Shown here: positions 6,032 through 12,483 of the stretch, in pieces
Position numbering within the stretch: position 1 is the stretch's first letter
How the letters are laid out: every line of letters begins with the position of its first letter
NCBI GenBank assembly: GCA_007120565.1
Contig: SKNK01000382.1
Coordinates: 1 to 12,603 of the forward strand
Origin: Nitriliruptoraceae bacterium
GTDB taxonomy: Bacteria > Actinomycetota > Nitriliruptoria > Nitriliruptorales > Nitriliruptoraceae
Reading direction: 5' to 3'
Length of the DNA: 12,603 bases
Made by a program: the position numbers and the translations under genes
The notes under the pieces: model-generated
Seen by the model: only the letters and a program-made list of their open reading frames with translations
What the model was told of the DNA's origin: nothing
The model's database searches: none

Positions 6032-7099
6032 GTGACCCGCGTCCTGCTGCTGTTCGGAGGTCGCTCCTCAGAGCACGAGATCTCCTGCCTGTCGGCGAGG
6101 TCGGTGCTCGACGTGATCGACCGGGAGGACTACGAGGTGGTGCCGGTGGGCATCACTCGCGATGGTCGGTGGACGCTCAGCGAAGGGCCGATCGACGACC
6201 CGGATGGAGGACCGCTTCCCGTCGTGTCCGAAGACGGGCCGACCGTCGCCCTGGTCGGGACCCGTGAGGGACCGCGGCTGTTGCAGGTGGACGAGTCGAA
6301 CGGGTTCAAGACCACCGGGCTCGGTCCGGTCGACGCCGCGTTCCCCCTGATGCACGGCCCCTGGGGCGAGGACGGCACCGTGCAGGGGTTGTTGGCCACG
6401 GTCGGCGTGCCCTACGTCGGCGCGGACGTGACCGCCTCGTCGATCGGTATCGACAAGGCCGCGATGAAGGCGACCTTCGCGGCGCGAGGGCTACCCCAGG
6501 GCGGCTACCTCGCCGTTCACCGGAGCCGTTGGAACGATGATCCAAGCGGTGTCAGCGACGAACTCGTCTCGCGCTTGCCCGCGCCATGGTTCACCAAGCC
6601 CGCACGACAGGGGTCCTCGATCGGGATCCGCAAGGTCTCGCTCGTCGACGACCTGCCCGAGGCCATGCACGAGGCCTACACCTACGACGACGTCGTGGTC
6701 ATCGAACAGGGCATCGAGCGTGCCCGCGAGATCGAGGTCGGCCTGCTTGGCGACGAGGTGCTCGACGTCACGCGCCCCGGCGAGGTCCTGCCCTCGGGCG
6801 AGTTCTACGACTTCGAGGCGAAGTACCTCGGACACTCGGACCTGGTGATCCCGGCAGACATCCCCCAGCCGGTCGCCGACCGGATCGACCTGTTGGCCCG
6901 TCGTGCGTACCGCGCGATCGGGTGTCGCGGTCTGGCCCGCATCGACTTCTTCGTCAGCCCGGACGGCGAGGTGTTGATCAACGAGATCAACACGATCCCT
7001 GGGTTCACCCCCAGCTCGATGTTCCCGCGGCTGTGGGCTGCCGAGGGCGTGACCTACCCCCAGTTGGTCGCTCGACTGCTGGCTGACGCAGCCCTGTAG
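6032..7099 (+). CDS. ddl: D-alanine-D-alanine ligase
   Basis: The 355-aa ATP-grasp enzyme joins two D-alanines for the peptidoglycan stem peptide in the cytoplasm. Visible family blocks are GGRSSEHEIS (9-18, with Glu16 the likely substrate-amine contact), HGPWGEDGTVQGLL (108-121), GADVTASSIGIDK (130-142), FTKPARQGSSIGI (187-199), EFYDFEAKYL (257-266), ARIDFF (302-307) and INEINTIPGFTPSS (316-329). Asp305, Glu318 and Asn320 fit the magnesium ligands. The tyrosine of EAKY (Tyr265) is kept; as I align it, this is the position that is Phe in D-Ala-D-Lac enzymes, so D-Ala is the likely second substrate. Start GTG 6032 has GGAAAGG 6 bases upstream; an earlier in-frame start at 5993 adds residues outside the family. 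The gene is full length and intact. Confidence 0.96.
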   Translation: MTRVLLLFGGRSSEHEISCLSARSVLDVIDREDYEVVPVGITRDGRWTLSEGPIDDPDGGPLPVVSEDGPTVALVGTREGPRLLQVDESNGFKTTGLGPVDAAFPLMHGPWGEDGTVQGLLATVGVPYVGADVTASSIGIDKAAMKATFAARGLPQGGYLAVHRSRWNDDPSGVSDELVSRLPAPWFTKPARQGSSIGIRKVSLVDDLPEAMHEAYTYDDVVVIEQGIERAREIEVGLLGDEVLDVTRPGEVLPSGEFYDFEAKYLGHSDLVIPADIPQPVADRIDLLARRAYRAIGCRGLARIDFFVSPDGEVLINEINTIPGFTPSSMFPRLWAAEGVTYPQLVARLLADAAL

Positions 7100-7101
7100 A
7101 A

Positions 7102-7133
7102 GGCGCTGGTGCGCCCCGTCTGAGTGGACGGGG
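7102..7133 (+). terminator. Hairpin terminator after ddl
   Basis: CCCCGTC (7114-7120) pairs perfectly with GACGGGG (7127-7133) around a 6-base loop. An overlapping smaller hairpin, GGCGC-TGGT-GCGCC (7102-7115), begins right after the ddl stop codon. No T-run follows, as is common for GC-rich actinobacterial terminators. Confidence 0.6.
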
Positions 7134-7153
7134 TCGGTGGGGGTGGTGCTTCG

Positions 7154-7159
7154 TAGGCT
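7154..7159 (+). promoter_or_regulatory. Candidate -10 element for the GyrI-like gene
   Basis: TAGGCT lies about 50 bases before the presumed start at 7207, just past the ddl terminator hairpin. If it is used, the in-frame TTG at 7159 overlaps the promoter and cannot be the start codon. No clear -35 is seen. Confidence 0.4.
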
Positions 7160-7194
7160 TGGGTGCGTTCCCCCGCGGACCATCGCGACCTACC

Positions 7195-7200
7195 AGGAGG
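7195..7200 (+). promoter_or_regulatory. Strong ribosome-binding site facing a non-canonical start codon
   Basis: AGGAGG is followed after 6 bases by ATC (7207), in frame with the GyrI-like protein. No ATG, GTG or TTG lies at a suitable distance downstream of it in that frame. Confidence 0.6.
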
Positions 7201-7206
7201 CGCGTC

Positions 7207-7662
7207 ATCGACATCGAGCCGATCGAGTTGGAGGACCAGGAGACCGCGGCGATCCGTCGCCGGGTCGACCCCGACGAGTTGCCGTCGTGGGTCGCGGCGA
7301 CCCAGGGCATCATCGCCACCCACCTGCAGAGCATCGGCGTCGCGACGATCGGCGCCCCGTTCCTGCGGGTCCACGAGCTCGGATCGTCCCCCGAGATCGA
7401 GGTCGGGTTCCCGGTTGCGGAGCGGATCACGCCCAAGGACGAGGTCGTGCCCGCCACCCTGCCGGGCGGACCGGCCGTCCTGTACCGCAGGACCGGTGGA
7501 TTCGACGTCCTCGCCGACGGTCTGGAGGCGGTGGATGCGTGGATGCAGCAGCGCGGCGTTGAACCGACCGACGTCCCCTGGGTGATCGGCCACACGGGTC
7601 CGGCGACCGGCTTCGCCGCAGCCCCGGAGATCCTGGACATCCACCAGACCTACCGCGATTGA
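7207..7662 (+). CDS. GyrI-like (AraC effector-binding type) small-molecule-binding protein
   Basis: The protein (151 aa if it starts at ATC 7207) matches the GyrI-like / AraC effector-binding fold, a duplicated SHS2 module that binds small, often cationic or hydrophobic ligands. Seen are the opening strand and VDPDELPSWVAATQGIIATHLQSIGV helix (20-45), GAPFLRVHE (49-57), the VGFPV strand (66-70), LPGGPAVLYRRTGGFDVL (85-102), and the closing helix with WMQQRGVEP and PWVIG. The acidic residue often found after the Trp in the last block (a WE-x-Y pattern) is Val here, so ligand chemistry may differ. There is no DNA-binding domain, so it is a stand-alone sensor or carrier. Start choice is unusual: AGGAGG points to ATC 7207, while TTG 7159 is the only canonical upstream option and lies on a -10-like hexamer. 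It converges with the AsnC-domain gene. Confidence 0.8.
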   Translation: MDIEPIELEDQETAAIRRRVDPDELPSWVAATQGIIATHLQSIGVATIGAPFLRVHELGSSPEIEVGFPVAERITPKDEVVPATLPGGPAVLYRRTGGFDVLADGLEAVDAWMQQRGVEPTDVPWVIGHTGPATGFAAAPEILDIHQTYRD

Positions 7663-7723
7663 TCGAGTGGGATCCGTGATCTCCTGGACCTGCTCGGATC
7701 AGTGAAGACAACTCGCCCTCAGA

Positions 7724-7960
7724 TCAGAGGTTGACCACCGGGCAGGTCAAGGTCCGGGTGATGCCTGGGACGGCTTGGATCCGTGACACCACGAGCTTGC
7801 CGAGTTCGTCGACGTTCGCGGCCTCTGCTCGGACGATCACGTCGTAGGGCCCGGTGACGTCCTCGGCCGTGATGACGCCGGCTACCTCGGCCGCGGCGCG
7901 AGCGACCGCCGCCGCTTCGCCGAGCTCGGTCTGGATCAGGATGTAGGCCGCGACCTTCAT
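7724..7960 (-). CDS. Stand-alone Lrp/AsnC effector-binding (RAM) domain protein
   Basis: The 78-aa protein is only the ligand-sensing alpha/beta domain of Lrp/AsnC regulators (MKVAAYILIQTELG at the start, GPYDVIVRAEAANVDELGKLV in the middle, VPGITRTLTCPVV at the end). The winged-helix DNA-binding part is absent. Such single-domain proteins are common in Actinomycetota; they form ring-like oligomers that bind amino acids and may modulate partner regulators. Start ATG 7960 has GGGAGG 7 bases upstream. The gene ends 61 bp from the convergent GyrI-like gene. It is short but complete for this class. Confidence 0.9.
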   Translation of the reverse strand: MKVAAYILIQTELGEAAAVARAAAEVAGVITAEDVTGPYDVIVRAEAANVDELGKLVVSRIQAVPGITRTLTCPVVNL

Positions 7961-7973
7961 GGAGGTGCCTCCC
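7961..7973 (-). promoter_or_regulatory. Ribosome-binding site inside a small inverted repeat
   Basis: The SD GGGAGG (7973-7968) is followed by CACCTCC directly before ATG 7960. CTCC can pair with GGAG across a GCAC tetraloop, so the SD could be partly hidden in the mRNA. A -10-like TAGCGT lies upstream at 7990-7985 on the same strand. Confidence 0.4.
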
Positions 7974-8023
7974 GCCGATACCCGACGCTAGCAAGCCGGG
8001 CGGTCGTGGGAGGCGAGAACCTC

Positions 8024-8039
8024 GAGGAGGTAGCTCCTC
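8024..8039 (-). terminator. Hairpin overlapping the rpmB stop codon
   Basis: On the minus strand GAGGAG-CTAC-CTCCTC forms a perfect 6-bp stem with a 4-base loop, starting inside the TGA of rpmB. It is the best terminator candidate for rpmB, but no T-run follows. Confidence 0.5.
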
Positions 8040-8241
8040 AGGACGTGACGGTCGGCCGCGTGACCTTGCCGGCCTTGATGCACGAGGTGCAGACCTTGAG
8101 CTTGACCTTGCGCCCGTCGACGACGGCGGTCATCTTCTGGATGTTGGGCGACCAACGCTTGGACGAGCGGCGGTGCGAGTGCGAGACCTGCTTGCCGAAC
8201 CAGGGCTTCTTGTCGCAGAGGTCGCAGGTGGAGGAGGCCAT
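8038..8241 (-). CDS. rpmB: 50S ribosomal protein L28, zinc-binding form
   Basis: The 67-aa product has the L28 signature: SHSHRRSSKRWSPNIQK (20-36) and VCTSCIKAGKV (50-60). Cys6, Cys9, Cys51 and Cys54 make two CxxC pairs, the zinc-ribbon (C+) form of L28. Bacteria often replace this form with a cysteine-free paralogue under zinc limitation. The start is ATG 8241 with a modest AAGG about 8 bases upstream; the longer upstream frame is not L28. It is divergent from the DAK2/recG operon. The rpmB / DAK2 / recG neighbourhood is also found in Bacillus, where YloU lies between rpmB and the DAK2 gene; no YloU-like gene is seen here. No obvious zinc-repressor operator was recognised upstream. Confidence 0.97.
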   Translation of the reverse strand: MASSTCDLCDKKPWFGKQVSHSHRRSSKRWSPNIQKMTAVVDGRKVKLKVCTSCIKAGKVTRPTVTS

Positions 8242-8564
8242 GTCACTGCCTTGTCGTCGTCGTTCCCGCCCACGCGCGTGAGGCGCTGCAGGCCGGGAGG
8301 TCATCGTGGGGTCGCGGTCGTTCGATCGCTCCGCTGAGCGTGGCCGCAGCGAGGTGCCCACGTGCTGTGGGGGGAGTCGCTGAAGGTTGCCCGAGCGTCG
8401 CACCGACCGAGGGGCGACGAGCATGCGGATCGCGCGTAAGGGTAGCAGTGGCCCGGGGGAGGCGCGAGCTGTGCGCGGGGGCGGACAGCTACGCTCGAAG
8501 GCGGCGAGATCGTGGCGGCCCGCATGGGAGCGCAAGGTCACCAAGGAGCCAGAGGAGGCCGAGG
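8242..8564. other. Divergent intergenic region between rpmB and the DAK2 gene
   Basis: This 323-bp stretch has open frames on both strands, but none resembles a known protein; it appears to be regulatory. TACCCT on the minus strand (about 8443-8438) could be a -10 for rpmB with a long leader of near 190 bases. TACGCT near 8491-8496 on the plus strand could serve the DAK2 gene. AGAGGAGG (8551-8558) is the ribosome-binding site of the DAK2 gene. A 5-bp hairpin (CGCTC-CGCT-GAGCG) sits near 8326-8339. A long rpmB leader would leave room for L28 or zinc feedback control, but I see no recognisable riboswitch. Confidence 0.4.
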
Positions 8565-10178
8565 GTGGTGCAGACGGCGGGAGCTCCCCTGTCCGTGCGC
8601 GAACTGCCTGCACTCCTCGAACGGGTCCATAGCGCGCTGACCGAGCGCCGCGATGTCCTGGATGACCTCAACGTCTTCCCGGTCCCCGACGGGGACACGG
8701 GGACCAACATGGCCCTGACGGTTCGATCGAGCCTGACCGCGTTGCGCGAGGCCCAGCCGGGCTCGGGCGCTCACCTGTCCCGCGAGGTGATCCGTGGTGC
8801 GGTCCGTGGAGCGCGTGGTAACTCCGGGGTCATCCTCAGCCAGGTGATACGTGCCGTCGTCGAGGAACTCACGGGACATCACGAGATCGATGCGGCGACC
8901 TACGCCAGGGCCCTCGAGCGTGCCCGTCGGCTGGCGTACGAGGCGGTGGCCGAGCCCGTCGAAGGCACGATCTTGACCGCGCTCGGCGCCGCGGCGGCAA
9001 CCGCGCGCCAGGCGGTCGACGACGGCCACGACCTGGTTGAAGCATCCGCCCGGACGTGCGAGGCGGTTGCGGCCGCGGTCGAACGCACCCCGGAACTGCT
9101 GGCGGTGTTGCGGGAAGCTGGGGTGGTGGATGCTGGAGCCAGAGGATTCGAGGTCGTACTGGCCGCTGTCCACGGGCATCTGACCGGAGAGGCACCCCCG
9201 GTGCACCGTGACAGTCCTCGGCACGCCGAGCGGCGTCCCGAGGCGGGATGTCATGGCTCGCTCGCACATCCCTACGAGGTGCAGTACCTGCTCGATGCGC
9301 CCGACGAGCACGCCGCCGCCGTTCGGGACGGCCTGGAGAGCCTCGGTGACTCGGTCGTGGTCGTCGCCGCGGGCGGGCTCCTCAACGTCCACGTGCACAC
9401 CGCCCACATCGGCCCGGCCATCGAGGTCGGCCTCGGGCACGGGCAGGCCAGCAACATCCAGGTCGTCCACCTGGGCGAACAGATGTCGCACCGGGCGGCC
9501 GCCAGTCACGTCAACGTTGCGGCCGTCGCGGTGCTCAGCGGTGTCGGGGTCATGGCCCTTGCCCAAGCCCTCCACGTCGAGGTCGTCGACGGCGCTGCAG
9601 GTCGGCTGCCGTCGGTTGCGGATCTCGTCGAAGCGGTTCAGCGCACCTCCGCCCACGAGGTGATGATCCTCCCTGGACACCGCAACGCGGTAGCGGCGGC
9701 GGTCCAAGCCGCAGAGATCGTGGAGAGCGACGTTGGGCGGCAGGTCTACGTGATCGAGGCGGCGTCCACCCCTCCGGCTGTGCTCGCTGCTCTGGCGGTG
9801 CTCGACCCTGAGGGTGACCCGGGAACGGTCCGTTCTGAGGTCACCGACGCGGCATCCGCGGTCCGGGTCGGCGAGGTCGTCGCCGCGACGCGCGATGCCG
9901 ACACGCCGATCGGCGTCGTGCGTGCCGGGCAGCCTCTGGCCTTGGTTGCTGGTGAGGTCGTGGCCATCGAGGACGAGCCGACCGAAGCCCTGCGCAAGGT
10001 CGTGACCCGCCTGGAGCTCGCCCAGGCGGAGATCGTGACCCTGCTGGTCGGTGATGCGGTCACGGAAGCCGAGCGCAACTCGGCGGTAGCCCTACTCGAG
10101 GAGCTCGCTCCGGACGCCGACCTGGAGGTCGTTGAGGGAGGCCAGCGGCCGTCGCGGTACTGGGTCGGCGTCGAGTGA
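8565..10178 (+). CDS. DAK2-domain protein, FakA/YloV-like fatty acid kinase subunit
   Basis: The 537-aa protein has an N-terminal DhaL/DAK2 kinase domain (about 10-205) with the nucleotide and magnesium loop NVFPVPDGDTGTNM (36-49; Asp42, Asp44) and RGARGNSGVILSQ (81-93). A linker follows, then a middle domain (about 235-305) with NVHVHTA (274-280), and a C-terminal DegV-like domain (about 317-537). In Firmicutes, FakA phosphorylates fatty acids held by FakB proteins, feeding phospholipid synthesis; the same role is inferred here. The His276/His278 pair of the middle domain is kept, but the cysteine of the Firmicute YCTEF motif is Glu in YEVQYLL (237-243), so its zinc site may be different or absent. 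Start GTG 8565 has AGAGGAGG 6 bases upstream and lies just before the first conserved helix. It overlaps recG by 4 bp (GTGA), making an operon. Confidence 0.93.
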   Translation: MVQTAGAPLSVRELPALLERVHSALTERRDVLDDLNVFPVPDGDTGTNMALTVRSSLTALREAQPGSGAHLSREVIRGAVRGARGNSGVILSQVIRAVVEELTGHHEIDAATYARALERARRLAYEAVAEPVEGTILTALGAAAATARQAVDDGHDLVEASARTCEAVAAAVERTPELLAVLREAGVVDAGARGFEVVLAAVHGHLTGEAPPVHRDSPRHAERRPEAGCHGSLAHPYEVQYLLDAPDEHAAAVRDGLESLGDSVVVVAAGGLLNVHVHTAHIGPAIEVGLGHGQASNIQVVHLGEQMSHRAAASHVNVAAVAVLSGVGVMALAQALHVEVVDGAAGRLPSVADLVEAVQRTSAHEVMILPGHRNAVAAAVQAAEIVESDVGRQVYVIEAASTPPAVLAALAVLDPEGDPGTVRSEVTDAASAVRVGEVVAATRDADTPIGVVRAGQPLALVAGEVVAIEDEPTEALRKVVTRLELAQAEIVTLLVGDAVTEAERNSAVALLEELAPDADLEVVEGGQRPSRYWVGVE

Positions 10179-12370
10179 GCCTGCGCCTCGAGGACCGTGT
10201 CACCGAGCTGCCCGGGGTCGGGCCGAAGCTCGCGGCTCGATTGGATGATGCGTTCGAGATCCGCACGGTGGGAGACCTGCTGGAGCACTACCCGCGGCGC
10301 CACCAGGATGCCGGTGAGGTCCTCGACCTCTCCCAGGTCGCCGAGGGCGAGCCCGCAACCATGATCGGGGAGATCCTCGAGTGGTCCCGACGACGCACCT
10401 CGGGGAAGGGGCGACGTCGCTCCCTCGATATCGCTGAGGCCAAGGTGCGTCAGGCGAGCGGCGCGGTGTTCACCGCGACCTTCTTCAACCAGAACTGGCG
10501 CGCCAACCAACTCCCGCCGGGCACCGTGGTCGCGTTCAGCGGGAAGGTGAAGCGTTTCCGGCAGCAACTGCAGCTACCCAGCCCCGATGTGCAGCGGTTG
10601 GGGCAGATCTCCGGTGGTCTGGACGTGGGCTCGGCAGCAGAGCGCCTGCAGCACCAGCGGCTGTTGGCGGTCTACCCGGCCGTCGACGGTCTGCCGAGCT
10701 TCAAGCTCGCGGAGCTGGTCGAGGCTGCTTTCGAGGAGCTAGCGCCCCTCGACGACTGGCTTCCGGAGGATCTGCTGGACCGGCACGATCTGGTCGACCT
10801 GGACACGGCCGTCCGCGGGATCCACCTCCCGGAGGACCTCCAGACGCGTGACGCAGCGCGTCGGCGTCTGGTGTTCGATGAGCTGTACGTGCTGCAGCTC
10901 GGTCTGCAGTGGCGTCGTGCTCGCATGGAGGCGGATACCGTCGGCGCGGTCAACGCGCCGGTCGACGGCGGCCATGCGGACGGGTTCCTCGACGCCCTGC
11001 CGTTCCCCCCGACCGATGCACAGACGCGGGCCTTCGAAGGGATCGGCCAGGACCTCGCTCGTGCTCGTCCGATGCATCGGCTGTTGCAGGGGGACGTGGG
11101 GTCCGGCAAGACCATCGTCGCGGTCTGGTCCATGCTCAACGCCGTGGATCATGGCCGCCAGGCGGCGCTGATGGCCCCGACCGAGATCCTGGCGGACCAG
11201 CACCATCGAACCTTGACGCACCTGCTCGCTCCGCTGGGCGTGAACGTGCTCGATGGTCTGCGGATCGAACTGCTGACCTCGTCATCCACCACGGCGCACC
11301 GGCGGCGGGTGCTCGGCGAGTTGCTGGCGGGAGACGTCGACATCGTCGTTGGGACCCATGCCCTGCTCGAAGAGGGGGTGCGGTTCGCGGACCTCGGAGT
11401 GGTGGTGATCGACGAGCAGCACCGGTTCGGGGTCTCCCAGCGTGTCCAGCTCAAGGAGAAGGCCACCTCCTCGGGAGCATCTTCGGACCGGTCGGTGCTC
11501 CCCGACGTGCTCGTGATGACCGCGACGCCGATCCCGAGGTCGCTCGCCCTCACGCTGTACGGCGACCTCGACGTCACCGTCCTCGATGAGCTCCCTCCCG
11601 GCCGCGAACCGATCACGACCCAGCTGATCACCCCCGCTCAAGCTCACCGCCGCGACGCCCTCTACGACTTCATCCGCAAGGAGACCGGTGAGGGGCGAGG
11701 CGCCTACCTCGTGTGTCCGTTCGTCGAACCGTCGGATGTCCTCCCCGGAACGGCTGCCGTCGAGGAGCACGCCCGATTGTCCGAGGAGGTGTTCCCCGAC
11801 CTCCAGGTCGAGCTGGTGCACGGGCGGATGTCGGCCGATGCCAAGGACGCGGCCATGGCTCGGTTCCGTGCTGGCGAGGCTCAGGTGCTCGTGTCGACCA
11901 CCGTGATCGAGGTCGGGGTGGACGTGCCGCACGCGACCATCATGGTCATCGAGGATGCCGAGCGGTTCGGCATCAGCCAGCTCCACCAGCTCCGCGGCCG
12001 CGTTGGTCGCGGTGGTGGTCGCAGCTTCTGTGTGTTGTTCGCCGGCTGGAAGGGCGAGTTGACCGACGACGCTCGGGACCGGCTCGATGCCGTTGCCGAG
12101 ACCACCGACGGGTTCGTGCTCGCCGAGGCTGACCTGCGGATCCGAGGTGCAGGGCAGTTGTTCGGCCAGAAGCAGTCCGGCCTGCCGGATCTGAAGCTCG
12201 CCGACCTCACCCAGGATCTCGAGGTGGTGGCGACCACGCGCGACCTGGCGAAGAGGGTGATCGAGGTCGACCCGGACCTGGCCGACGCTGAGCACGCGAG
12301 CCTGCGTTCCGAGGTGCTCGCCCGCCATGAGGGTGGCCTGGACGCGTTCCGTGCGCTGGAGACCGGTTGA
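10175..12370 (+). CDS. recG: ATP-dependent DNA helicase RecG
   Basis: The 731-aa protein is a full-length RecG, which reverses stalled replication forks and processes D-loops, R-loops and Holliday junctions. An N-terminal helical region carries a helix-hairpin-helix-like LPGVGPKLA (12-20). The OB-fold wedge domain (about 55-145) follows. The superfamily 2 helicase core includes GDVGSGKT (306-313, Walker A), MAPTEILA (333-340), DEQH (413-416, Walker B), TATPIPRSLALT (449-460), STTVIEVGVDVP (574-585) and QLRGRVGRG (605-613). The C-terminal RecG-specific segment EADLRIRGAGQLFGQKQSG (651-669) is present. GTG 10175 overlaps the stop of the DAK2 gene, so translation is coupled. All catalytic motifs look intact. 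Confidence 0.97.
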   Translation: MSLRLEDRVTELPGVGPKLAARLDDAFEIRTVGDLLEHYPRRHQDAGEVLDLSQVAEGEPATMIGEILEWSRRRTSGKGRRRSLDIAEAKVRQASGAVFTATFFNQNWRANQLPPGTVVAFSGKVKRFRQQLQLPSPDVQRLGQISGGLDVGSAAERLQHQRLLAVYPAVDGLPSFKLAELVEAAFEELAPLDDWLPEDLLDRHDLVDLDTAVRGIHLPEDLQTRDAARRRLVFDELYVLQLGLQWRRARMEADTVGAVNAPVDGGHADGFLDALPFPPTDAQTRAFEGIGQDLARARPMHRLLQGDVGSGKTIVAVWSMLNAVDHGRQAALMAPTEILADQHHRTLTHLLAPLGVNVLDGLRIELLTSSSTTAHRRRVLGELLAGDVDIVVGTHALLEEGVRFADLGVVVIDEQHRFGVSQRVQLKEKATSSGASSDRSVLPDVLVMTATPIPRSLALTLYGDLDVTVLDELPPGREPITTQLITPAQAHRRDALYDFIRKETGEGRGAYLVCPFVEPSDVLPGTAAVEEHARLSEEVFPDLQVELVHGRMSADAKDAAMARFRAGEAQVLVSTTVIEVGVDVPHATIMVIEDAERFGISQLHQLRGRVGRGGGRSFCVLFAGWKGELTDDARDRLDAVAETTDGFVLAEADLRIRGAGQLFGQKQSGLPDLKLADLTQDLEVVATTRDLAKRVIEVDPDLADAEHASLRSEVLARHEGGLDAFRALETG

Positions 12371-12374
12371 CCCT

Positions 12375-12419
12375 CCCCGCGTGTGGGTAGCGGGGTCTGT
12401 GGGGTGCAGTCGTGCACCC
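12375..12419 (+). terminator. Tandem hairpins after recG
   Basis: Two perfect inverted repeats follow the recG stop: CCCCGC (12375-12380) with GCGGGG (12390-12395), and GGGTGCA (12402-12408) with TGCACCC (12413-12419) around a GTCG loop. The second is a strong 7-bp stem. There is no T-run, but both positions suit termination of the DAK2-recG transcript. Confidence 0.55.
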
Positions 12420-12452
12420 GAGAGACCACGCTTCGGGTCGGTCGGCGACTAT

Positions 12453-12476
12453 GGGCGGGGTAGTGGGGTGTGTGGG
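12453..12476 (+). other. Putative G-quadruplex-forming tract
   Basis: Four G runs (12453-12455, 12457-12460, 12465-12468, 12474-12476) are separated by loops of 1, 4 and 5 bases, fitting the G3+N1-7 pattern. It is 7 bases from the point where the enolase-family homology breaks off. Confidence 0.6.
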
Positions 12477-12483
12477 TCTGATA

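Noticed and set aside
6789..6829. Possible D-Ala-D-lactate (vancomycin-resistant type) specificity of Ddl because of Phe in EFYDFEAKYL
   Set aside because: As I align it, the specificity-determining tyrosine is the last one, in EAKY, and it is retained. The Phe occupies a neighbouring position.
7671..7700. Inverted repeat GATCCG / CGGATC between the convergent GyrI-like and AsnC-domain genes
   Set aside because: The arms are only 6 bases with an 18-base loop and no T-run, too weak to call a terminator.
8340..8564. Earlier start of the DAK2 protein
   Set aside because: The extra 75 residues show no family sequence, and AGAGGAGG at 8551-8558 clearly serves GTG 8565.
8242..8613. N-terminal extension of L28 into the upstream region
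   Set aside because: The L28 family starts at MASSTCDLCD; the upstream residues are arginine-rich with no similarity.
11881..12483. Continuation of the enolase-family frame antisense to recG
   Set aside because: The frame stays open only because of GC bias; it has no barrel features and lies opposite the conserved helicase motifs of recG.
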